Source: Streptococcus mitis SK564 (GTDB lineage: Bacteria; Bacillota; Bacilli; Lactobacillales; Streptococcaceae). Taken from it: a DNA stretch of 64,000 nucleotides. This document shows, piece after piece, positions 58,468-64,000 of this stretch (the first letter of the stretch is position 1; each line of letters begins with the position of its first letter). Below the pieces are notes generated by a model. It ran no database searches. It saw nothing but the letters and a program-made list of their open reading frames with translations, and was not told where the DNA came from. The translations under genes and the position numbers were made by a program. The stretch covers positions 143,815 to 207,814 of the forward strand of contig NZ_AEDU01000006.1 of assembly GCF_000148525.1 (NCBI RefSeq), read 5' to 3'.

Positions 58468-58573
58468 ATACTCTTCGAAAATCAAATTCAAACCACGTCA
58501 GCGTCGCCTTACCGTACTCAAGTACAGCTTGCGGCTAGCTTCCTAGTTTGCTCTTTGATTTTCATTGAGTATA
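58468..58573 (+). repeat. BOX element, shortened
   Basis: Begins ATACTCTTCGAAAATC, contains CCACGTCAGCGTCGCCTTACC (complement of the BOX-A1R core) and ends TTTTCATTGAGTATA. About 106 bp; boxB is missing. Confidence 0.88.
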
Positions 58574-58608
58574 AGTCAAGTAATCACTTTGAAGTTTCAA
58601 AGTTTGAT

Positions 58609-58625
58609 TTTAAGTTTTCTTTAAG
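58609..58625 (+). promoter_or_regulatory. CiaR-binding direct repeat upstream of the lic genes
   Basis: TTTAAG (58609-58614), five bases, TTTAAG (58620-58625) exactly matches the consensus of the CiaRH response regulator in pneumococcus, where the lic1 operon is a known CiaR target. A TATATT sequence follows at 58631-58636. Confidence 0.75.
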
Positions 58626-58776
58626 GAAACTATATTATTCTGAAGAACTCTAAAATTTCACAGCCATTTATTGGTAATGACTACAGAATTCCTAGTCATT
58701 ACTAGAAATGGACTAGTTTCTTTGAATAATAGAACTCCTTAATCCTTCTATTCTAGAACGGGAGGATCGGTATTTC

Positions 58777-58806
58777 TTTCATGATAGGACTAGATTGTGG
58801 TATAAT
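58777..58806 (+). promoter_or_regulatory. Proximal promoter of tarI-licC operon
   Basis: TTTCAT (58777-58782), 18-bp spacer, TATAAT (58801-58806) with extended TG at 58798-58799. Confidence 0.7.
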
Positions 58807-58847
58807 AGAGAGAATAAGTTTTTTTAGTAAGACAAAGGAGAAAATAG

Positions 58848-59555
58848 ATGATTTATGCAGGAATTCTTGCTGGTGGAACTGGCACACGCATGGGAATCAG
58901 TAACTTGCCAAAACAATTTTTAGAGCTAGGTGATCGACCTATCTTGATTCATACAGTTGAAAAATTTGTCTTGGAACCAAGTATTGAAAAAATTGTAGTT
59001 GGGGTTCATGGAGACTGGGTTTCTCATGCAGAAGATCTTGTAGATAAATATCTTCCTCTTCATAAGGAACGTATCATCATTACAAAGGGTGGTGCTGACC
59101 GCAATACGAGTATTGAGAAAATCATTGAAGCCATTGATGCTTATCGTCCGCTTACTCCAGAGGATATCGTTGTTACCCACGATTCTGTTCGTCCATTTAT
59201 TACGCTTCGCATGATTCAGGACAATATCCAACTTGCCCAAAATCATGACGCAGTGGACACAGTGGTAGAAGCGGTTGATACTATCGTTGAAAGTACCAAT
59301 GGTCAATTTATTACAGATATTCCAAATCGTGCTCACCTTTATCAAGGACAAACACCTCAAACATTCCGTTGCAAGGACTTCATGGACCTTTATGGATCTC
59401 TTTCTGATGAAGAGAAGGAAATCTTGACAGATGCATGTAAAATCTTTGTGATCAAAGGAAAAGATGTAGCCTTGGCCAAGGGTGAATACTCAAATCTGAA
59501 GATTACAACCGTAACAGATTTGAAGATTGCAAAAAGTATGATTGAGAAAGACTAG
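58848..59555 (+). CDS. tarI: Ribitol-5-phosphate cytidylyltransferase
   Basis: 235-residue IspD-like enzyme making CDP-ribitol for teichoic acid from ribitol-5-phosphate and CTP. N-terminal LAGGTGTRMG (residues 7-16) with KQFLELG, THDSVRPF near 109 and GQTPQTFR near 168 are family motifs. AAGGAG precedes the ATG. First gene of tarI-tarJ-licA-licB-licC. Confidence 0.93.
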   Translation: MIYAGILAGGTGTRMGISNLPKQFLELGDRPILIHTVEKFVLEPSIEKIVVGVHGDWVSHAEDLVDKYLPLHKERIIITKGGADRNTSIEKIIEAIDAYRPLTPEDIVVTHDSVRPFITLRMIQDNIQLAQNHDAVDTVVEAVDTIVESTNGQFITDIPNRAHLYQGQTPQTFRCKDFMDLYGSLSDEEKEILTDACKIFVIKGKDVALAKGEYSNLKITTVTDLKIAKSMIEKD

Positions 59556-59559
59556 TAAA

Positions 59560-60582
59560 ATGATTAATCAAATTTATCAACTAACTAAGCCTAAGTTTAT
59601 CAATGTCAAATATCAGGAAGAGGCTATTGACCAAGAGAATCATATCCTCATCCGCCCTAATTATATGGCGGTCTGTCATGCGGATCAGCGTTACTACCAG
59701 GGAAAACGTGATCCCAAGATTTTGAATAAAAAACTTCCAATGGCAATGATTCACGAGTCGTGTGGAACCGTTATTTCTGACCCTACAGGAACCTACGAAG
59801 TTGGTCAAAAAGTTGTCATGATTCCCAATCAGCCTCCTATGCAGAGTGATGAAGAATTCTATGAGAACTACATGACAGGGACCCATTTCTTGTCTAGTGG
59901 CTTTGATGGCTTTATGAGAGAGTTTGTTTCTCTCCCTAAAGACCGTGTAGTGGCTTATGATGCTATTGAAGACACGGTTGCAGCCATTACAGAGTTTGTC
60001 AGTGTCGGCATGCACGCTATGAATCGCCTATTGACCCTTGCTCATAGCAAGCGGAACCGAATCGCCGTTATCGGAGATGGAAGTTTAGCATTTGTGGTTG
60101 CCAATATTATCAACTATACTTTGCCAGAAGCAGAGATTGTGGTCATTGGTCGTCATTGGGAAAAGTTGGAACTCTTCTCATTTGCCAAAGAATGCTATAT
60201 TACGGATAATATTCCTGAGGGTTTGGCCTTTGACCATGCTTTTGAGTGTTGTGGTGGTAATGGTACTGGACCGGCTATAAATGACCTGATTCGCTACATT
60301 CGTCCTCAGGGAACGATTCTCATGATGGGCGTTAGCGAGTATAAAGTCAATCTCAATACACGCGATGCCTTAGAAAAAGGCTTGCTCTTGGTTGGTTCCT
60401 CTCGTTCTGGTCGCATCGATTTTGAAAATGCCATCCAAATGATGGAAGTCAAGAAATTTGCCAATCGTCTTAAAAATATCCTTTATCTAGAAGAACCTGT
60501 AAGAGGAATTAAAGATATTCACCGTGTCTTTGCGACCGATTTAAACACAGCCTTTAAAACCGTGTTTAAGTGGGAAGTATAG
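59560..60582 (+). CDS. tarJ: Ribulose-5-phosphate reductase
   Basis: 340-residue zinc-dependent alcohol-dehydrogenase-type enzyme reducing ribulose-5-phosphate with NADPH to ribitol-5-phosphate, the substrate of TarI. Cys in YMAVCHADQRYY and His-Glu in MIHESCGTV are the metal-site residues; the cofactor loop is VIGDGSLAF near residue 170. ATG at 59560 lies four bases after tarI. Confidence 0.92.
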   Translation: MINQIYQLTKPKFINVKYQEEAIDQENHILIRPNYMAVCHADQRYYQGKRDPKILNKKLPMAMIHESCGTVISDPTGTYEVGQKVVMIPNQPPMQSDEEFYENYMTGTHFLSSGFDGFMREFVSLPKDRVVAYDAIEDTVAAITEFVSVGMHAMNRLLTLAHSKRNRIAVIGDGSLAFVVANIINYTLPEAEIVVIGRHWEKLELFSFAKECYITDNIPEGLAFDHAFECCGGNGTGPAINDLIRYIRPQGTILMMGVSEYKVNLNTRDALEKGLLLVGSSRSGRIDFENAIQMMEVKKFANRLKNILYLEEPVRGIKDIHRVFATDLNTAFKTVFKWEV

Positions 60583-60598
60583 GTGCTGGAGGTTAATT

Positions 60599-61468
60599 GT
60601 GGAGAAAATCATTAAAGAAAAAATTTCTTCCTTACTTAGTCAAGAAGAGGAAGTCCTCAGTGTTGAACAACTGGGGGGAATGACCAATCAAAATTATTTG
60701 GTCAAAACAACAAATAAGCAATACATTGTTAAGTTCTTTGGTAAAGGGACAGAAAAGCTTATCAATCGACAAGATGAGAAGTATAATCTTGAACTATTAA
60801 AGGATTTAGACTTAGATGTAAAAAATTATCTTTTTGATATTGAAGCTGGTATCAAAGTAAATGAGTATATCGAATCTGCACTCACGCTTGATTCAACTAC
60901 AATCAAGACCAAATTTGATAAAATTGCTCCAATATTACAAACTATTCATGCTTCTGGCAAGGAATTAAGAGGAGAATTTGCTCCTTTTGAAGAAATCAAA
61001 AAATACGAATCTTTGATTGAGGAAAAAATCCCTTATGCCAACTATGAAGCTGTTCGAGAAGAAGTCTTCTCCTTAGAGAAAAGACTGGCTGACTTAGGTG
61101 TTGACAGAAAATCTTGTCATATCGATTTGGTGCCTGAAAACTTTATCGAATCACCTCAAGGACGTTTATATCTGATTGACTGGGAATATTCATCAATGAA
61201 CGATCCAATGTGGGATTTGGCTGCTCTCTTTTTAGAGTCTGAATTCACTCGTCAAGAGGAAGAAGACTTCTTGTCTCACTATGAGAGTGAGCAAACACCT
61301 GTCTCTCGTGAAAAGATTGCTATTTATAAAATTTTACAAGACACTATTTGGAGTCTATGGACAGTCTATAAAGAAGAGCAAGGAGCAGATTTTGGCGACT
61401 ATGGTGTGAGTCGTTACCAAAGAGCTGTTAAAGGTTTGGCTTATTATGGAGGTTCTGATGAAAAATAA
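60599..61468 (+). CDS. licA: Choline kinase
   Basis: 289 residues of the aminoglycoside-phosphotransferase/choline kinase fold. LGGMTNQNYLVKT near residue 25, catalytic HIDLVPENF (Brenner motif) near 178 and LIDWEYSS near 197. Phosphorylates choline after uptake by LicB. Start is GTG at 60599 with TGGAGG upstream. Its 3' end overlaps licB by 11 bases. Confidence 0.93.
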   Translation: MEKIIKEKISSLLSQEEEVLSVEQLGGMTNQNYLVKTTNKQYIVKFFGKGTEKLINRQDEKYNLELLKDLDLDVKNYLFDIEAGIKVNEYIESALTLDSTTIKTKFDKIAPILQTIHASGKELRGEFAPFEEIKKYESLIEEKIPYANYEAVREEVFSLEKRLADLGVDRKSCHIDLVPENFIESPQGRLYLIDWEYSSMNDPMWDLAALFLESEFTRQEEEDFLSHYESEQTPVSREKIAIYKILQDTIWSLWTVYKEEQGADFGDYGVSRYQRAVKGLAYYGGSDEK

Positions 61469-62336
61469 AAATGGAGTTTCCTTTGGTCTACTCTCAGGTG
61501 TTTTCTGGGGTTTAGGTCTAACGATTAGTGCTTATATCTTTTCGATTTTTACAGATTTGTCGCCTTTTGTGGTGGCCGCTGCTCACGATTTCTTGAGTAT
61601 CTTTATCCTACTAGCTTTTCTCTTGGTAAAAGAAGGAAAAGTTCGTCTCTCAATTTTCTTAAATATTCGCAATGTCAGTGTTATCATCGGAGCCTTGCTA
61701 GCAGGCCCTATCGGTATGCAGGCCAATCTTTATGCGGTTAAGTATATCGGAAGTTCCTTAGCTTCATCTGTGTCGGCTATTTACCCTGCGATTTCGGTTT
61801 TATTGGCTTTCTTCTTTTTGAAGCACAAGATTTCAAAAAATACTGTATTTGGGATTGTCTTGATTATTGGAGGGATTATTGCTCAGACCTATAAGGTTGA
61901 ACAGGTCAATTCCTTCTACATTGGAATTCTCTGTGCTTTGGTTTGTGCTATTGCATGGGGGAGTGAGAGTGTCCTTAGCTCCTTTGCCATGGAAAGTGAA
62001 TTGAGTGAAATCGAAGCCCTCTTAATCCGTCAAGTGACTTCATTCTTGTCCTATCTTGTGATTGTGCTCTTCTCTCATCAGTCATTTGCAGAAGTGGCCA
62101 ATGGACAATTGTTAGGTCTCATGATTGTCTTTGCAGCCTTTGATATGATTTCCTATTTGGCTTATTATATCGCAATCAATCGCTTGCAACCAGCCAAGGC
62201 TACAGGCTTGAATGTGAGCTATGTTGTTTGGACTGTCTTGTTTGCAGTTGTTTTCTTGGGTGCACCGCTAGATATGTTGACAATTATTACGTCACTTGTC
62301 GTTATTGCTGGAGTTTATATTATTATTAAAGAATAA
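61458..62336 (+). CDS. licB: Choline transporter, EamA-type
   Basis: 292-residue membrane protein with ten hydrophobic segments in two EamA repeats (GLLSGVFWGLGLTIS in TM1, GPIGMQANLYAVKYIG in TM3-4). Imports choline for teichoic-acid decoration. ATG at 61458 is chosen because TGGAGG is at 61446-61451, inside licA. Confidence 0.9.
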   Translation: MKNKNGVSFGLLSGVFWGLGLTISAYIFSIFTDLSPFVVAAAHDFLSIFILLAFLLVKEGKVRLSIFLNIRNVSVIIGALLAGPIGMQANLYAVKYIGSSLASSVSAIYPAISVLLAFFFLKHKISKNTVFGIVLIIGGIIAQTYKVEQVNSFYIGILCALVCAIAWGSESVLSSFAMESELSEIEALLIRQVTSFLSYLVIVLFSHQSFAEVANGQLLGLMIVFAAFDMISYLAYYIAINRLQPAKATGLNVSYVVWTVLFAVVFLGAPLDMLTIITSLVVIAGVYIIIKE

Positions 62337-62347
62337 AGGAGATTCGT

Positions 62348-63037
62348 GTGAAAGCCATCATCTTAGCAGCGGGATTGGGAACTCGCTTGCGTCCTATGAC
62401 TGAAAATACCCCTAAAGCCTTGGTTCAGGTTAATCAAAAACCCTTGATTGAATACCAAATTGAGTTTCTAAAAGAAAAGGGAATCCATGACATTATCATC
62501 ATCGTTGGTTACCTTAAAGAACAGTTCGATTATTTAAAAGAAAAATATGGTGTTCGCCTCGTTTTCAATGATAAATACGCTGACTACAATAACTTTTACT
62601 CTCTCTATCTTGTAAAAGAAGAATTAGCTAACAGTTATGTTATTGATGCCGATAATTATCTCTTTAAAAATATGTTCCGCAATGATTTGACACGTTCGAC
62701 TTATTTTAGTGTTTATCGTGAAGATTGTACCAACGAATGGTTCTTGGTCTATGGAGATGACTACAAGGTTCAAGACATTATTGTGGATAGCAAAGCAGGT
62801 CGCATTCTTAGTGGTGTATCCTTCTGGGATGCTCCAACAGCAGCAAAAATTGTTAGCTTTATTGACAAGGCCTATGCAAGTGGTGAATTTGTCGATCTCT
62901 ATTGGGACAATATGGTTAAGGATAATATCAAAGAGCTGGATGTCTATGTTGAAGAATTAGAAGGCAACAGCATCTATGAGATCGATAGTGTTCAAGACTA
63001 TCATAAATTAGAAGAAATTCTTAAAAACGGAAATTAA
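62348..63037 (+). CDS. licC: CTP:phosphocholine cytidylyltransferase
   Basis: 229-residue nucleotidyltransferase forming CDP-choline. N-terminal LAAGLGTRLRPMT (residues 6-18) with KALVQVNQKPLIEYQ, DADNYLF near 99 as metal-binding Asp region, and a C-terminal EIDSVQDYHKLE segment. Start is GTG at 62348 with AAGGAG upstream. licD1 and licD2, the transferases expected to use CDP-choline, are not in the window. Confidence 0.93.
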   Translation: MKAIILAAGLGTRLRPMTENTPKALVQVNQKPLIEYQIEFLKEKGIHDIIIIVGYLKEQFDYLKEKYGVRLVFNDKYADYNNFYSLYLVKEELANSYVIDADNYLFKNMFRNDLTRSTYFSVYREDCTNEWFLVYGDDYKVQDIIVDSKAGRILSGVSFWDAPTAAKIVSFIDKAYASGEFVDLYWDNMVKDNIKELDVYVEELEGNSIYEIDSVQDYHKLEEILKNGN

Positions 63038-63044
63038 AGATTAG

Positions 63045-63076
63045 GACATCTGGCTAAAATAGTCGGATGTTTTTTG
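63045..63076 (+). terminator. Terminator after licC
   Basis: ACATCTGGCT-AAAAT-AGTCGGATGT (two mismatches/wobbles) followed by TTTTTT. Confidence 0.7.
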
Positions 63077-63082
63077 ATTTTT

Positions 63083-63090
63083 TACGAATA
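63083..63090 (+). promoter_or_regulatory. cin-box / com-box (sigma-X promoter) of dprA
   Basis: TACGAATA, identical to the pneumococcal late-competence consensus, preceded by a T-rich stretch and 34 bp before the dprA ATG. Confidence 0.9.
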
Positions 63091-63123
63091 AATAGATGAG
63101 TAGAAAAAGAAATGGAGTTATTT

Positions 63124-63972
63124 ATGAAAATCACAAACTATGAAATCTATAAGTTAAAAAAATCAGGTTTGACCAATCAACAGATTTTGAATGTCCTAGA
63201 ATACGGTGAAAATGTTAATCAGGAGCTTTTGTTGGGTGATATTGCAGATATATCAGGTTGCCGAAATCCAGCCGTTTTTATGGAACGTTATTTTCAGATA
63301 GACGATGCGCATTTGGAGAAAGAGTTTCAAAAATTTCCATCTTTCTCTATTTTAGACGACTGTTACCCTTGGGATTTGAGTGAAATTTATGATGCACCTG
63401 TGCTTTTATTTTACAAGGGAAATCTTGATCTCTTGAAGTTTCCAAAGGTAGCGGTTGTGGGTAGTCGTGCTTGTAGCAAACAGGGCGCTAAGTCAGTTGA
63501 AAAAATTATTCAAGGCTTGGAAAATGAACTGGTTATTGTCAGTGGCTTAGCCAAGGGGATCGACACAGCAGTTCATATGGCAGCTCTTCAGAATAGCGGA
63601 AAAACCATTGCAGTGATTGGAACAGGTCTGGATGTGTTTTATCCTAAAGCCAATAAACGCTTGCAAGACTACATCGGCAATGACCATCTGGTTCTTAGTG
63701 AATATGGACCTGGCGAACAACCTCTGAAATTTCATTTTCCTGCCCGTAATCGCATCATTGCTGGACTTTGCCGCGGTGTGATTGTAGCAGAGGCTAAGAT
63801 GCGCTCAGGTAGTCTCATTACCTGTGAGCGAGCAATGGAAGAAGGGCGCGATGTCTTTGCTATTCCTGGTAGCATTTTAGATGGATTATCAGATGGTTGC
63901 CATCATTTGATTCAAGAAGGAGCAAAATTGGTTACAAGTGGGCAGGATGTTCTTGAGGAATTTGAATTTTAA
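63124..63972 (+). CDS. dprA: DNA processing protein DprA
   Basis: 282-residue cytosolic protein that loads RecA on incoming single-stranded DNA during transformation and helps shut off competence. N-terminal SAM-like domain (residues about 1-60), then the extended Rossmann fold with VAVVGSRACSKQG near 105, SGLAKGIDTAVH near 138, GTGLDVFYP near 164 and FPARNRIIAGL near 202. ATG at 63124 is preferred, with TGGAG upstream. Expression should depend on ComX via the cin-box. Confidence 0.95.
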   Translation: MKITNYEIYKLKKSGLTNQQILNVLEYGENVNQELLLGDIADISGCRNPAVFMERYFQIDDAHLEKEFQKFPSFSILDDCYPWDLSEIYDAPVLLFYKGNLDLLKFPKVAVVGSRACSKQGAKSVEKIIQGLENELVIVSGLAKGIDTAVHMAALQNSGKTIAVIGTGLDVFYPKANKRLQDYIGNDHLVLSEYGPGEQPLKFHFPARNRIIAGLCRGVIVAEAKMRSGSLITCERAMEEGRDVFAIPGSILDGLSDGCHHLIQEGAKLVTSGQDVLEEFEF

Positions 63973-64000
63973 TACTCTTCGAAAATCTCTTCAAACCACG
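63972..64000 (+). repeat. Start of a BOX element (runs off the window)
   Basis: ATACTCTTCGAAAATCTC followed by TTCAAACCACG, the first 29 bases of boxA, directly after the dprA stop. Confidence 0.85.

Larger units (their letters stand above)
58408..58847. other. 440-bp tacF-tarI intergenic region
   Basis: No ORF. It contains a BOX element, a CiaR-type direct repeat, several inverted repeats (ACTTTGAA..TTCAAAGT around 58586-58603; GTAATGACTA..TAGTCATTAC at 58674-58702) and the tarI promoter. Confidence 0.7.

Noticed and set aside
59581..60015. 144-residue minus-strand frame in tarJ
   Set aside because: Shadow frame; tarJ on the plus strand has full family motifs.

Overview
The window looks like chromosome of a mitis-group Streptococcus close to S. 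pneumoniae, most likely S. mitis (or S. pseudopneumoniae). The grounds are low-GC coding, BOX repeats carrying the BOX-A1R primer core, a lectinolysin gene (lly), the choline/teichoic-acid lic-tar genes followed by dprA, and protein sequences that read like pneumococcal orthologues with viridans-type differences. No rRNA, tRNA, CRISPR array or prophage was seen.

Layout. 1-7.7 kb: end of a membrane protein, an aldo/keto reductase, a BOX and a second small repeat, hemolysin III-like/DUF1836 genes, an acetyltransferase-ogt-ArsC-like run, an amino-acid ABC transporter, and trxB. 7.9-15.6 kb: pentose and purine-nucleoside salvage (rpiA, deoB, a frameshifted DUF1697 gene, punA, deoD), interrupted between punA and deoD by a large secreted lipase-like protein with two F-type lectin domains and a cholesterol-dependent-cytolysin domain 4. 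15.6-26 kb: FlaR-like kinase, rpsT, coaA, a methyltransferase, and the nucleoside catabolism and uptake set pdp-deoC-cdd-pnrA plus ABC transporter. These genes import nucleosides, split them to base and (deoxy)ribose-1-phosphate, and feed the sugar into central metabolism.

26-35.4 kb: plsY, then topoisomerase IV genes parE and parC separated by an ANT(6)-like nucleotidyltransferase and a RelA/SpoT-fold protein. ParC reads Phe at position 79 (S79F), the classical fluoroquinolone-resistance substitution. lly follows. 35.7-42.4 kb: cppA, serine hydrolase, EamA transporter, GntR regulator, guaA, U32 protease. 42.7-49 kb: the complete F1Fo ATP synthase operon. 49-56.7 kb: lactonase, AliB-like peptide-binding lipoprotein, AI-2E family protein, TPR protein, a broken mgtC-like gene, an aquaglyceroporin. 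56.7-64 kb: an IS3-family element that truncates the teichoic-acid flippase gene tacF, then tarI-tarJ-licA-licB-licC and dprA with its competence promoter.

Most notable: (1) the lipase/F-lectin/CDC-domain-4 fusion, in the same window as lectinolysin with which it shares lectin and membrane-binding modules; (2) ParC S79F; (3) a repeated structured leader family in front of two unrelated genes, deoD and parC, both of which lack a visible Shine-Dalgarno sequence; (4) a tacF remnant of 80 codons at an IS junction with no target duplication, implying rearrangement at the choline locus. Decayed genes: DUF1697 (one-base insertion), mgtC-like (two in-frame stops), tacF (truncation), IS orfB (13-bp tandem duplication).
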